This document shows positions 43,001 through 51,843 of a stretch of 64,000 nt of DNA, one piece after another (the first letter of the stretch is position 1; each line of letters begins with the position of its first letter). The notes under the pieces are model-generated. The model saw nothing but the letters and a program-made list of their open reading frames with translations, ran no database searches and was not told the origin of the DNA. The DNA is from Streptosporangium carneum (lineage in GTDB: Bacteria; Actinomycetota; Actinomycetes; Streptosporangiales; Streptosporangiaceae). Position numbers and translations under genes: made by a program. The stretch spans positions 1,079,638 to 1,143,637 of the forward strand of contig NZ_BSEV01000001.1 in assembly GCF_027922005.1 (NCBI RefSeq), read 5' to 3'.

Positions 43001-44563
43001 TCACCGCCCGGGGTCCGGAGCGCAGGTCGTGCACCGGGGCGAGGCGCAGTTCCGGCACGGCGGCGGGGGCTCGACGCAGACCTCGACGGCGTCGGAGTCG
43101 TTGGCCGGGTCGAGGTCCAGCTCGTTGCCGCCGACGGTCGCGGTGTTGGTCTCCTTGCCCGGGGCCGTGGCCTTGGCGTGGATCGTGAGCGTGGCCGCGC
43201 CGCCCCTGGGCAGCCCGCCGACCGTCCATTTCCCGGTGGCCGGGTCGTAGGCGCCGGACGAGGGCGTCGCCGAGACGAAGGTCAGCCCCTGCGGCAGCGC
43301 GTCCGCGACGGCGACGCCGGTCGCGTCGTTGGGGCCCGCGTTGCGGACCGAGAGGCGGTAGGTGACGGTCTGGCCGACGGTCACCCTGGTCAGGTCGGCG
43401 GACTTGACCACGCTGAGGTCGACGGCGGGGTTGACCCTGGTGACGATCTCGCCCGAGGTCGACCTCAGGGGTTCGGGGGTCGCGCCGAGACGGTTGTCGT
43501 AGCTCACGCCGCCCTGGTTGACGATCCGCCCGCCCGCCGCGGCCCGGCCGACCCTCACCCGGAACTCGACCGTGGTGCCGTCGGGCAGGTCGGCGGTGCT
43601 GGGCAGCCTGCCGTTCGCCGAACCGGTCGCGCCGGCGCCGAGGGAGAAGGAGACCTGGTTCGCCACGGGATCGAAGGTCCCCTGGTCGTCACCGGGCTGG
43701 TCGGTCTTGACGCCGGTGTTCGGGCCGTCCACGACGCGCAGCGAGCCGGGCAGGTAGGACGTCCCGGCGGGGACGGCGTCGGTGAGCCGTACGTTCTCCG
43801 CGGGCGCGCCGCCGTCGTTCCTGGCGGTCAGCCGGTAGGTGATCACGTCCCCGACGTCGGCGGGTCCGTCGGGGATCGCGGTCTTGGTGACGACGACGCA
43901 GGGCGCGGTGCCGAAGAAGACGTCGTCGAGGAAGTTGCCGATGCCGCGGTTGCCCCCGGCGGCGGACAGGGAGGTGAAGGCGAACCTGGTGGTCGTCTGG
44001 CCCGCGGGCACGGTGTAGGTGCCGGTGTAGGCGCCCCAGCCCGTGGCGTCGTCGGACACCGTTCGCTGCCTGACCGGCGAGCCCGGCGCGCCGATGTCCA
44101 GGGCCATCGTGTCGACGCCCAGACGGCCGCGGTGCGACAGACGCCAGTACAGCGTCGCCCCCGGGGTGGTCGGGTGGTCCTGGTAGAGGGTCGAGACCTG
44201 GTTGGCGTTCAGCTCGGCGAACTGCCTGCCCTCCGCGGGCGCGGCGTTGGTCGGGTTCGGCGGGCCGGTCCAGAGCTCGATCTGGTGGTCGGTCGCGGTC
44301 GTCACCCAGCCCGGCACACCGTTCTGCGAGGCGTCGGGAAAGAAGCCGACCGCGCCGCCGGTGACGGCCGGCTGTTCGAAACCGCCGTTGACCAGCGCGA
44401 CCCGCTGCGGGCACGAGGCCGGGTCCGGCGCGGCGCGCCGGACCGTCCTGACCGGGTCGGTCCCGGCGGCGTCGGCGTGGGAGGTGCTGAACGAGGTCAG
44501 CGGTCCGGTCAGCACCGCCAGCGCGGCGACCGGATAACACATCCGTCGGATGTGCCTCATCAT
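43001..44563 (-). CDS. secreted DUF11-repeat surface protein
   Basis: A 520-residue exported protein. A signal peptide (about 1-33) is followed by a beta-sandwich-like domain (NGGFEQPAVTGG; about 45-225). Two DUF11 repeats follow, each with a (V/T)GDVITYRLT- or VGQTVTYRLS-type core and NxAxVG-like endings. A short Cys-rich tail (PPPPCRNCASPRCTTC) closes the protein. No LPXTG sorting signal is seen. ATG 44563 has AGGAGAGGA upstream; the frame extends to 44602. DUF11 proteins are typically cell-surface or adhesion-like. Confidence 0.88.
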   Translation of the reverse strand: MMRHIRRMCYPVAALAVLTGPLTSFSTSHADAAGTDPVRTVRRAAPDPASCPQRVALVNGGFEQPAVTGGAVGFFPDASQNGVPGWVTTATDHQIELWTGPPNPTNAAPAEGRQFAELNANQVSTLYQDHPTTPGATLYWRLSHRGRLGVDTMALDIGAPGSPVRQRTVSDDATGWGAYTGTYTVPAGQTTTRFAFTSLSAAGGNRGIGNFLDDVFFGTAPCVVVTKTAIPDGPADVGDVITYRLTARNDGGAPAENVRLTDAVPAGTSYLPGSLRVVDGPNTGVKTDQPGDDQGTFDPVANQVSFSLGAGATGSANGRLPSTADLPDGTTVEFRVRVGRAAAGGRIVNQGGVSYDNRLGATPEPLRSTSGEIVTRVNPAVDLSVVKSADLTRVTVGQTVTYRLSVRNAGPNDATGVAVADALPQGLTFVSATPSSGAYDPATGKWTVGGLPRGGAATLTIHAKATAPGKETNTATVGGNELDLDPANDSDAVEVCVEPPPPCRNCASPRCTTCAPDPGR

Positions 44564-44671
44564 CGACTTCCTCTCCTGTGACGGCGTGATGCCTTCGTCC
44601 ACCGGGCCGGGGAGACCGGCGCCGGTGCTGGAGGGAAGGGTGGCCTGACGGCCCGGCGGGGAGCGCGCGAC

Positions 44672-44683
44672 ACGAGCGCTCGT
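44672..44683. promoter_or_regulatory. 12-bp palindrome upstream of the DUF11 gene
   Basis: ACGAGCGCTCGT is a perfect 12-bp palindrome, about 110 bp upstream of the start of the large DUF11 gene in a 264-bp intergenic gap. It may be an operator; the neighbouring response regulator is a candidate binder by position only. Confidence 0.3.
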
Positions 44684-44827
44684 TCCAACGCTTGGCGGGA
44701 CATTGACCGGCGCCGGCCCGCGCGGACGTGCCGAAGGGAAGATCAGGACCGGAAACAGGCCAGGGCGGCGTCGCAGTACGTCATCCGCGGTGACGGCGTC
44801 CGTCGCGGCGGACGCCGCGGGCGGGCG

Positions 44828-45508
44828 TCACCGCGGCCCGAGGTAGGCGATGACGGCTGCGACCCTGCGGTGGGTGTCCGGGCTGTTCTCCAGCGCCAGC
44901 TTCATGAAGATCGAGTTCACGTGCTTCTCGATCGCGGAGATCGACAGGTGCAGGGTACGGGCGATGCCCCCGTTCGAAAGGCCGTGCGCCATCTCCCTGA
45001 GCACGTCCAGCTCGCGAGGGGTCAGCTCGGCGGGGGGCGGGCTGTCCCTGACTCCGCGCCTGGCCAGCAGGCCCTCGACCACCTTGGGGTCGATCACCGA
45101 TCCGCCGACCGCCACGGAGCGGATCGCGCCGAGCAGCTCGTCGATGTCGCCGACCCTGTCCTTGAGCAGGTACGCCCGGCCCTCCGTGCCGTCTCTGAAC
45201 AGGTCCAGCGCGAACAGCGCGTCGGCGAACTGGGAGAGCACGACCACGCCGATGTCCCGCGAGGCCGACCTGATCCGGTGCGCGGCGTCGATGCCCTCCA
45301 TGCCCGCGCGCACCAGGTCGGCCGAGCCGGGCATCCGGATGTCGGTCACCACCACGTCGGGACGCAGTCGCCTGGCGGCGTCCAGCAGTTCGTCCGCGGT
45401 GCCCACGGCGGCGACCACGCCGATCTCGCCCGAGGCCTCCAGGAGCCTGCGGGTGCCCTCGCGCACCAGGTAGTGGTCCTCGGCCAGGACGACCCTGAGC
45501 TCAGCCAT
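44828..45508 (-). CDS. orphan NarL/FixJ-type response regulator
   Basis: A 226-residue two-domain regulator. The receiver domain has LAEDHYLVREG and the phospho-acceptor aspartate in VVVTDIRMPG, followed by a KD-type conserved lysine (YLLKDRVGD). The C-terminal LuxR helix-turn-helix is LTPRELDVLREMAHGLSNGGIARTLHLS. No sensor kinase is adjacent; the nearest kinase, at 49150, has its own regulator. It lies within the secreted DUF11 gene group and may control it. Confidence 0.9.
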   Translation of the reverse strand: MAELRVVLAEDHYLVREGTRRLLEASGEIGVVAAVGTADELLDAARRLRPDVVVTDIRMPGSADLVRAGMEGIDAAHRIRSASRDIGVVVLSQFADALFALDLFRDGTEGRAYLLKDRVGDIDELLGAIRSVAVGGSVIDPKVVEGLLARRGVRDSPPPAELTPRELDVLREMAHGLSNGGIARTLHLSISAIEKHVNSIFMKLALENSPDTHRRVAAVIAYLGPR

Positions 45509-45664
45509 GGGCCGTGCGGTGTCGGAAAACGGTCATGGGGAAATCCTGCCCGGCGGACGGACCCGCCGTACATGGGGCTGTCCGCACATCCGCTCGCGCC
45601 GCTTCGGGCCCGCGGCCCCGCCTCTCTCACGGGAGGCGTCCCGCCGGAGGAGGCCGGAACACGA

Positions 45665-45698
45665 GAAGCTCCCGTCCTGTGGGCAGGACGGGAGCTTC
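45665..45698. terminator. strong hairpin between response-regulator and DUF11 genes
   Basis: A perfect 15-bp stem, GAAGCTCCCGTCCTG and CAGGACGGGAGCTTC, with a TGGG loop. On the minus strand it comes 47 bp after the stop of the DUF11 gene at 45745, and it is followed by TCTCGTGTTCC. Confidence 0.8.
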
Positions 45699-45744
45699 CG
45701 AGCGCCGGCGGGTCCCCGCCGTGGCGAGGACCCGTGGAAGGAAC

Positions 45745-46302
45745 CTAGCGAACGATCTTGGTCTTGACCTTCTTCACGAAGTACCAGTGCTTGATGCCCA
45801 TGCGCTCGAACTCGTCGCGGTTGAGGGTCTCGGCGCCCTGCGGGAGGTCGACCGTGTCGACGCCGAGGAGGGCGGTGGCGGTGCCACGGGCCTTCCTGCT
45901 GAGCTTCACGACGATGTCGATGCTGTCGGAGTCACCGATTTCGAGGGCGTTCGGCGTGATGCACCAGAAGCCGTCCTCGTAGTTGCCGCACTCGGTGCCC
46001 TTGGGGGCGTAGACCCTCGACAGGGTCGCCCCCTTGGGCAGCACGCCGCCGGTCCAGAAGGAGTCGGCGAGGTACGGGCCCTTGTTCGTGGCCTTGATGC
46101 GGTAAGTAATCTTTCCTCCGGCCCTGACCTTCTTCGGGGCCAGGATCTTGATGTCGAAGGAGGAGTAGGGGTCGTCGGCCTTCTTGACGACACCCGCCGG
46201 CGCCTTCGTGGGAGCCGCCGAGGCCGGTGTGGCGAGCAGCATGGTGCCCGCGAGCGGTGCGACCAGGGCAAGGGCGGCGATCTTGGAGATCGGGTGGCGC
46301 AT
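45745..46302 (-). CDS. secreted single-DUF11-domain protein
   Basis: A 185-residue exported protein. A signal peptide (MRHPISKIAALALVAPLAGT, ending near ASA at 34) precedes one DUF11-like domain with VRAGGKITYRIKATNKGP. Two cysteines (GTECGNYED, FWCIT) may pair. The C-terminus ends in VKTKIVR, shared in form with the next gene. ATG 46302 has GGGAGA 8 bp upstream. It is a paralogue of the protein at 46529-47059. Confidence 0.82.
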   Translation of the reverse strand: MRHPISKIAALALVAPLAGTMLLATPASAAPTKAPAGVVKKADDPYSSFDIKILAPKKVRAGGKITYRIKATNKGPYLADSFWTGGVLPKGATLSRVYAPKGTECGNYEDGFWCITPNALEIGDSDSIDIVVKLSRKARGTATALLGVDTVDLPQGAETLNRDEFERMGIKHWYFVKKVKTKIVR

Positions 46303-46528
46303 TAAACGTCTCCCAGTTGAGGGGAACGAGGACGCTGCGGCAGTCCCCGTAAAAGTCCGCAGCGTTTTATCACAGAGCACTGGGAAAGTAAATTTTTTTC
46401 CTATTTAGGGCTATTTAACGGAGCGCCCGGCGCGGTCGCCGCACGGGATGAGCCAAGGTCCCGCACCTGCAGGCACATCTCGTACGGGCCGTCTCCGGGC
46501 GCTCCGGGTCTGGGGAGGGCGACGCCCG
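46303..46528. promoter_or_regulatory. AT-rich promoter region of the DUF11 gene
   Basis: At 46364-46432 the DNA becomes strikingly AT-rich for this genome (TTTTATCACAG, GTAAATTTTTTTCCTATTT). An imperfect GGAAA/TTTCC hairpin is centred near 46396. It lies 60-130 bp upstream of the DUF11 start at 46302 and is the likely promoter. Exact -35/-10 elements are not certain. Confidence 0.4.
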
Positions 46529-47059
46529 CTAGCGCAGGATCCGGGTCCTGACCTTGACGTACTTCAGGTCGACGCCCGTGTCGATGCCGTGGATGTCCAG
46601 GGTGTCGATCCCGCCGGCGGGGACGTCGATCGACGCCGTGGCGAACTCGGCGGTCGCGGTGCCCCTCGCGCTGCCCCTGAGCCACACCTTCACCTTGACG
46701 GTGGCGGTCCTGCCGGGCTTCAGGGTGTCGAGCAGGCAGCCGACCTCACGCCCGTCCACCTCGCAGTAGGCGCCGGAAGGACCGATGATCTGGACCTTGC
46801 GGGCCTGCTTGGGAACGTAGCCCCCCACGTAGGCGATGTCGGTCGGCCAGTCGCCGACGTTCCTGCTCTTGAGCGTGTAGACGATCGTGTCACCCGCCCA
46901 CGCCTTGCGCGGATAGTAGGCGGTCAGCTTCAGCGGCGAGAGCGGGGGAGTGGCGAGGGCCGCGGTCTGCGGCGCCGCCGCGGCGCTCGCGCTCTGCGGG
47001 ACGAACAGCAGGCCTCCCGCCATGGCGATGGCGGCGAAGGCGGTCAGGTGCCGGCGCAT
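46529..47059 (-). CDS. secreted single-DUF11-domain protein, paralogue
   Basis: A 176-residue exported protein with a signal peptide (MRRHLTAFAAIAMAGGLLFV, cut near SASA) and one DUF11-like domain (AWAGDTIVYTLKSRNVGDWP). A Cys pair (GAYCEVDGREVGCLL) lies in the same place as in the neighbouring paralogue. The C-terminus ends VKVRTRILR, matching the basic tail of the paralogue. GGAG lies upstream of ATG 47059. Confidence 0.82.
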   Translation of the reverse strand: MRRHLTAFAAIAMAGGLLFVPQSASAAAAPQTAALATPPLSPLKLTAYYPRKAWAGDTIVYTLKSRNVGDWPTDIAYVGGYVPKQARKVQIIGPSGAYCEVDGREVGCLLDTLKPGRTATVKVKVWLRGSARGTATAEFATASIDVPAGGIDTLDIHGIDTGVDLKYVKVRTRILR

Positions 47060-47150
47060 TTCTTACTCCAGTCGAAATTCCGTGTTCCCCCGTTATTTGC
47101 TGACATCAGCATGCGGTGGTCCACTTGGAAACTCCTTGTGACTGACTGGG

Positions 47151-48281
47151 TCATCCGACGATCAGGTGGAGGTCGCCGAACTCGTGCCAGAGATAGCCCC
47201 CCTTGAGGGCCTCGGCGTACGACCGTGACAGCAGGTCGGTCCCGGCGATCGCGGAAAGCATCAGCAGGTGGCTGGAGCGGGGCTCGTGCAGCCCGGTGAT
47301 CAGGCCGTTCACCGCTTTCACCCCGGTCGAGGGGGTGACGATGTGCGAGGTCCAGCCCCGGGCGGCCCCGACCCCTCCGCCGGTGAGGGCGGCCGTCTCC
47401 AGCGCCCGCACCACGGTCGTGCCGACCGCGATCACCCGTCCCCCCGACTCGCGCGTGAACCCGACCTGGCGCGCCGTCGCCTCCGGCACCTCGAACCGCT
47501 CAGGGTAGGGCGGCTCGTCCCGCTCCGGGGAGGCCACCCCGGTGTGCAGGGTGATCGGCACGACGCCGATTCCGCGTGTCACGAGCCGGGTCACCAGTTC
47601 GGGGGTGAACGGCCGTCCGGCGCTGGGCATCTCCGCGCTGCCCGGCCGTACCCCGAACACGGTCTGGTAGTGCGAGAGCGGCCAGTCCCTGTCCACGTAG
47701 GAGTAACGGATCGGCACGCCGTACCGGTGCAGGTAGTCGGGGACGTCGCGGTCCAGCCTGGCCCGCCACAGCCGCGGCGTCTCCCGTTCCAGCAGCCGCA
47801 GCGTGGCCCCGCCCGGCAGCGGCAGCCACTCCCCGGGCGCGCCTCCCCTGTACGGCTCGCCCGCCGCCTCGCCTCCCGCGCCCGCTTCGCTCCCCGCCTT
47901 GTCTCCGTCTCCGCCTCCCGCGCCGGCCTCCGCGCGGGCGTCGGGGACCCGCGTCTCCCGTCCGCGGGGCGCGCCGCGGCGGCGCAGCTCGACCAGCCAG
48001 GCGCCGTCCTCGCGTTCGGTCGAGAAGTGCACCGCGAGCCGGTCGAGCCGGACCGCGGCGGGCAGGGTCGCGGAGTCGTTGACCACCAGCAGGTCACCGG
48101 GACGGAGCAGGTCCGGCAGGTCGGCGAAGCTGTGGTGGCCTGTCTTCCCGGTGTCGCCGCGCGAGACCAGGAGCCTCACCCCGTCACGAGCCAGCCCCCG
48201 TGCCTCCGGTGGCTCGTGCGCCTCCAGTTCGTGCGGGAGCACGAAGTTCGCGGTCATGGCGTCCGTCACCGGTGCGCTCAC
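47151..48281 (-). CDS. QueA-like S-adenosylmethionine:tRNA ribosyltransferase-isomerase
   Basis: A 376-residue protein of the QueA family, which in other bacteria makes epoxyqueuosine in tRNA. Family segments such as FVLPHELEAHEPPE, PGDLLVVNDSATLPA, HTGVASP and the C-terminal LLMLSAIAG are visible. A 30-residue Ala/Gly/Glu-rich insert (about residues 115-145) is coded by repetitive GC-rich DNA. No other queuosine gene is in the window. GTG 48281 has AGGAGGAGG upstream. It lies 79 bp after the SDR gene in the same direction. Confidence 0.85.
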   Translation of the reverse strand: MSAPVTDAMTANFVLPHELEAHEPPEARGLARDGVRLLVSRGDTGKTGHHSFADLPDLLRPGDLLVVNDSATLPAAVRLDRLAVHFSTEREDGAWLVELRRRGAPRGRETRVPDARAEAGAGGGDGDKAGSEAGAGGEAAGEPYRGGAPGEWLPLPGGATLRLLERETPRLWRARLDRDVPDYLHRYGVPIRYSYVDRDWPLSHYQTVFGVRPGSAEMPSAGRPFTPELVTRLVTRGIGVVPITLHTGVASPERDEPPYPERFEVPEATARQVGFTRESGGRVIAVGTTVVRALETAALTGGGVGAARGWTSHIVTPSTGVKAVNGLITGLHEPRSSHLLMLSAIAGTDLLSRSYAEALKGGYLWHEFGDLHLIVG

Positions 48282-48360
48282 GGCTCCTCCTCCTTCTGGT
48301 CCTCGGGGCCGCGGGCGGCCGGATCGGTTCGCCCGCGGTCGCGCCCGCCGGTCCGCCCGT

Positions 48361-49026
48361 TCACGGGCGCGTGATCCGCCCGCTCGCCGGTCGCCGGTCG
48401 ATCAGCCGTCGCAGCGTGGGGACGACCGTCTCCGGCGCCGGGGCCGCCGCCGCCTCCTGCGCGCCGATCGCCGCGGCGAGCATGGCCGTGTTCATCTCTC
48501 CCGGATCGACCCACCAGACCGCGACCGACGGCTCCTCGACGGCCAGCACGTTGGACAGCTGCTCCAGCGCGGCCTTCGTCGCCCCGTAGCCGCCCCAGCC
48601 CTCGTAGGCCTCGACCGCCGCGTCCGAGGAGACGTTGACGATCGCGCCCCGCCGTTCCCTGAGCCAGGGCAGCGCCGCCTGGACCAGCGCGAGGGGAGCC
48701 AGCACGTTGGCCCTGAACAGCTCCTCCAACGCGTCGAGCGGGTAGTCGGCGAGCTTAGGAAGCGGAACGGCGCCCAGCCCCGAGGCGTTGTTGACGAGCA
48801 GGTCCAGCCCACCCCGATCCTGTACGGCCCGCGCCAGCCGTTCCCTGTGGGCCGGGTCGGCGACGTCCCCCGGGAGCGCGAGGGCGCCGAGCTCGTCCGC
48901 GACGGGCCCGAGCGTGTCCGCGCCCCGCGCGGTCAGGATCAGCCGCCAGCCGTCGGCCGCCAGGGAACGGGCCAGCGCCAGGCCGAGTCCGCGGGAGGCG
49001 CCGGTGATGAGTGCGGTCTTCGTCAT
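48361..49026 (-). CDS. short-chain dehydrogenase/reductase
   Basis: A 221-residue SDR enzyme. The NAD(P) motif TGASRGLG is at residues 9-16, NNASG follows near residue 79, and the catalytic Ser and Tyr-x3-Lys are in NVSSDAA and YGATKAAL. Arg residues after the Gly motif suggest NADPH. Its substrate is unknown. It is upstream of the QueA-like gene on the same strand and likely co-transcribed. Confidence 0.9.
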   Translation of the reverse strand: MTKTALITGASRGLGLALARSLAADGWRLILTARGADTLGPVADELGALALPGDVADPAHRERLARAVQDRGGLDLLVNNASGLGAVPLPKLADYPLDALEELFRANVLAPLALVQAALPWLRERRGAIVNVSSDAAVEAYEGWGGYGATKAALEQLSNVLAVEEPSVAVWWVDPGEMNTAMLAAAIGAQEAAAAPAPETVVPTLRRLIDRRPASGRITRP

Positions 49027-49149
49027 GCCTCGACGCTAGGCAGGGGGCGTCCGGCGCGCATCGGCCGCGGGGCCGTCCCCAGCGGGGCTGATGGACCTAG
49101 GACCGATGGCGTAACGCGGCCGTCCGCGGCGGACGCCTAGAGTCGTCTC

Positions 49150-50364
49150 GTGAGAGATGACAGGGACGACGCGACGCGCGCCGTCCCACACGGTGGCGAC
49201 CGGGACGCCGCCGTACGGGCCGACGACCGGGACGCCGCCTCGCCGGAGGACGACCGGGACGCCGTCCTGCACGCGGTCAGCTCCGCCGTCCTCGCGGTGA
49301 CCAGGCACCTGTCGGTCCGTGAGGTGCTCCAGGTCATCGTGCGCTCGGCACGGCGGCTGCTGGACGCCCGCTACGCGGCGCTCGGCGTGCCCGACGACGA
49401 GGGGGCGTTCGCCGAGTTCGTCGCGGAGGGCATCTCGGAGGAGGAGTGGGACGCGATCGGGCCGATGCCCCGCCAGCACGGCATGCTCGGCGCGATGCTG
49501 CGTGAGGGCGCGCCCGTCCGGCTGCCCGACATCCGCAAGGACCACCGGTTCGAGTACTGGCCGAGGGCCCACCCGGTGCTCAAGGACTTCCTCGGGGTGC
49601 CGATCCGTGACGGCGACCAGGTGCTCGGCATCATCTTCCTGTCCAACAAGCGCTCGCCCGGTGGTTTCACCGAAGCCGACCAGAGCCTGCTCACGATGTT
49701 CGCCGCCCACGCCGCGATCGCCCTCACCAACGCCCGTCTCTACGAGCGCGGCCGGGAGCTGGCGCTGGTCGAGGAACGCACCCGGATGGCCAGGGAACTG
49801 CACGACGCGGTGACCCAGAAGCTGTTCTCGCTCCGGCTCACCGCACAGGCCGCCTCCTCGCTGGTGCCCCGCGACCCGGACAGGGCGCTGCTGGAGCTCC
49901 AGCGGGTCGAGAGGCTGGCCGGAGAGGCGCTGGCCGAGCTGCGCGCGGTGATCGTGGAGCTCCGCCCCGCCGAGCTCGACCGGCACGGCCTGGCCGAGAC
50001 CCTCCGCAAGCACGTCCGCCTGCTGGACCGGCTGCACCCGGCGTCGTTCACGTTCGAGGAGACCCCGGTGTGCGAGCTCGAACCGGCGACCGAGGTCGCC
50101 GTCCTGCGGGTGGCCCAGGAGGCGCTGCACAACGCCTCCCGGCACTCGGGGGCGCGCGCCGTCGGCGTACGGCTCGGCTGCGAGGGCGGCAGGGTGGTCC
50201 TGGAGGTGCGTGACGACGGGGCGGGGTTCGACGTGGTCGCCGCGACCGGCAGGGGCCTCGGCATCGCGTCGATGGAGGACAGGGCACACGCCCTGGGAGG
50301 AAGCGTGCACGTCAGGTCGGACCCGGGCCGCGGGACGCTGGTGCGGATGGAGGTGCCCACGTGA
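49150..50364 (+). CDS. GAF-domain sensor histidine kinase (NarL-pair type)
   Basis: A 404-residue soluble kinase. About 35 Asp/Arg/Ala-rich residues with DRDAA repeats come first, then a GAF sensory domain (about 45-195), a HisKA_3 dimerisation domain with the phospho-histidine in [15 protein letters not shown], and an HATPase domain ([25 protein letters not shown]). There are no membrane segments, so the signal is cytoplasmic. It resembles DevS/OsdK-like kinases, but I see no proof of a haem ligand. The GTG start at 49150 is likely; the RR gene overlaps its stop. Confidence 0.9.
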   Translation: MRDDRDDATRAVPHGGDRDAAVRADDRDAASPEDDRDAVLHAVSSAVLAVTRHLSVREVLQVIVRSARRLLDARYAALGVPDDEGAFAEFVAEGISEEEWDAIGPMPRQHGMLGAMLREGAPVRLPDIRKDHRFEYWPRAHPVLKDFLGVPIRDGDQVLGIIFLSNKRSPGGFTEADQSLLTMFAAHAAIALTNARLYERGRELALVEERTRMARELHDAVTQKLFSLRLTAQAASSLVPRDPDRALLELQRVERLAGEALAELRAVIVELRPAELDRHGLAETLRKHVRLLDRLHPASFTFEETPVCELEPATEVAVLRVAQEALHNASRHSGARAVGVRLGCEGGRVVLEVRDDGAGFDVVAATGRGLGIASMEDRAHALGGSVHVRSDPGRGTLVRMEVPT

Positions 50365-50993
50365 TCCGGGTGCTCATCGTCGACGACCACCCGGTGGTCA
50401 GGCAGGGGCTGCGGACCTTCCTGGACCTGCAGGACGACCTCGACGTCGTGGGGGAGGCGGCGGACGGCGCCGAGGCCGTCGCGCTGACGGAGTCCCTCGG
50501 CCCCGACGTCCTGCTGCTGGACCTGAAGATGCCCGTCCTCGACGGGCACGGCACGCTGCTCAGGCTCAGGGAGCGGGGGCTCTCGCCCCGCGTGCTGGTG
50601 CTGACCTCGATCGGCGACCGGCAGGACGTCGCCCCCGCCATGCGGGCGGGCGCGGCCGGGTTCCTCTACAAGGACGTCGAGCCCGCCGCGCTCGTCCAGG
50701 CCATCCGCGCGGTCCACGGCGGCCAGGTGCTGCTGGCCGCCGAGGCCGCCGAGGCCATGCTGTCGGGGCCCGCCCCCGCACCGGAGGCGACCGGGCACGT
50801 GACGCCGCTCACCGAGCGGGAACGCGAGGTGCTCACGCTGATCGCCTCGGGCCGGTCCAACCGCGAGATCGCCCGTGAGCTCTCCGTGGCGGAGAAGACC
50901 GTGAAGACCCACGTCTCCAACGTGCTGATGAAACTGGGGGTGCAGGACAGGACCCAGGCCGCCCTCTACGCGGTGCGGCACGGCCTGGCGTGA
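50361..50993 (+). CDS. NarL/LuxR-type response regulator
   Basis: A 210-residue regulator paired with the upstream kinase. The receiver domain carries [12 protein letters not shown] and the phospho-aspartate in [12 protein letters not shown]. The LuxR helix-turn-helix is [25 protein letters not shown] 50361 overlaps the kinase stop by 4 bp (GTGA), so the two are coupled. Confidence 0.93.
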   Translation: MIRVLIVDDHPVVRQGLRTFLDLQDDLDVVGEAADGAEAVALTESLGPDVLLLDLKMPVLDGHGTLLRLRERGLSPRVLVLTSIGDRQDVAPAMRAGAAGFLYKDVEPAALVQAIRAVHGGQVLLAAEAAEAMLSGPAPAPEATGHVTPLTEREREVLTLIASGRSNREIARELSVAEKTVKTHVSNVLMKLGVQDRTQAALYAVRHGLA

Positions 50994-50998
50994 TCGTT

Positions 50999-51020
50999 CG
51001 CGACGCCTGGCGGCGTCGCG
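50999..51020. terminator. hairpin between response regulator and convergent gene
   Basis: A 9-bp perfect stem around GCGACGCC-TGGC-GGCGTCGC, starting 6 bp after the response-regulator stop. It can serve both convergent genes. Confidence 0.7.
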
Positions 51021-51057
51021 GGCTCGGGCATGAAGGTCGGTTGGCGGCGCGCCCGCG

Positions 51058-51777
51058 TCAGACCAGTTCGGTGATGGCGTGGTGGGCGGCGACGCGTGCT
51101 CGCCGTACCGCGCGGTCGAGGGCGCGCAGGGCCTGGCTTCTGACGGCGACCTGGCCCGAGGTGAGCCCCCGCTCGTCGGCGATCTGGAGCGCGGCGGAGA
51201 GCCTGGCGGCCAGGGCGGCGACCCGGTGGGCGCGGGCGGGGTATCCCGGTGCCAGGCCGTCGTCGAGGGGCTGCGTCCGCCGGTGCCCCTGGGCGGGGCC
51301 CTCGACGCCGAGCAGGGCGTCGGTGGCCTCGCGCATCGCCAGGGTCAGGGCGTGCTCGGCCTCGGCCAGTGATGGAATGTCTGGAATGTTTACGCTGGCC
51401 TCAAGCACGCTCCAGCGCACCCCGGCGTACGATGAGCCGCGGCGGTCCCGTACCGGGACCATGCCCAGGCACCTGCCGGGGAACACGACCGTCACAGCCT
51501 GTCCGGCCTCGATCGCAGCGGAGTTGAAGGAGGGCGGCCCTGTGAGTCCGAGCGGGTCGCCCGCGACGGGAAGCGCCAGGCGCAGCGACCGCATGCCCTC
51601 GACCCGCAGGTCGGCGAGGAAGCCGCGCAGGGGAACGTCGCCCGCCTCACCGGCGACGAGTTGGGGGCCTGCCTGTCGTTCCACGCGGTCGGCGGCCTCG
51701 TCGAGGCCGACCTGTCCGGCGAGCCAGGCGTTGCCCCAGCAGACCAAGGTGGCCGAGATCTGTGAATCAGGGTGCAC
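51058..51777 (-). CDS. conserved actinobacterial protein of unknown function
   Basis: A 239-residue protein with no recognised domain. The opening ISATLVCWGNAWLAGQVGLDEAADRV and the C-terminal all-helical part look conserved and globular; there is no signal peptide or membrane segment. It is divergent from the ABC ATPase with 66 bp between the starts, an arrangement also seen in related actinomycetes. GTG 51777 is the likely start. Confidence 0.7.
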   Translation of the reverse strand: MHPDSQISATLVCWGNAWLAGQVGLDEAADRVERQAGPQLVAGEAGDVPLRGFLADLRVEGMRSLRLALPVAGDPLGLTGPPSFNSAAIEAGQAVTVVFPGRCLGMVPVRDRRGSSYAGVRWSVLEASVNIPDIPSLAEAEHALTLAMREATDALLGVEGPAQGHRRTQPLDDGLAPGYPARAHRVAALAARLSAALQIADERGLTSGQVAVRSQALRALDRAVRRARVAAHHAITELV

Positions 51778-51843
51778 CGATCCACGATATGCGCTTGTCC
51801 TGCAATAGGTTTTGTTCCAGCGATTCTCAAGGAGGCGTAAGGG

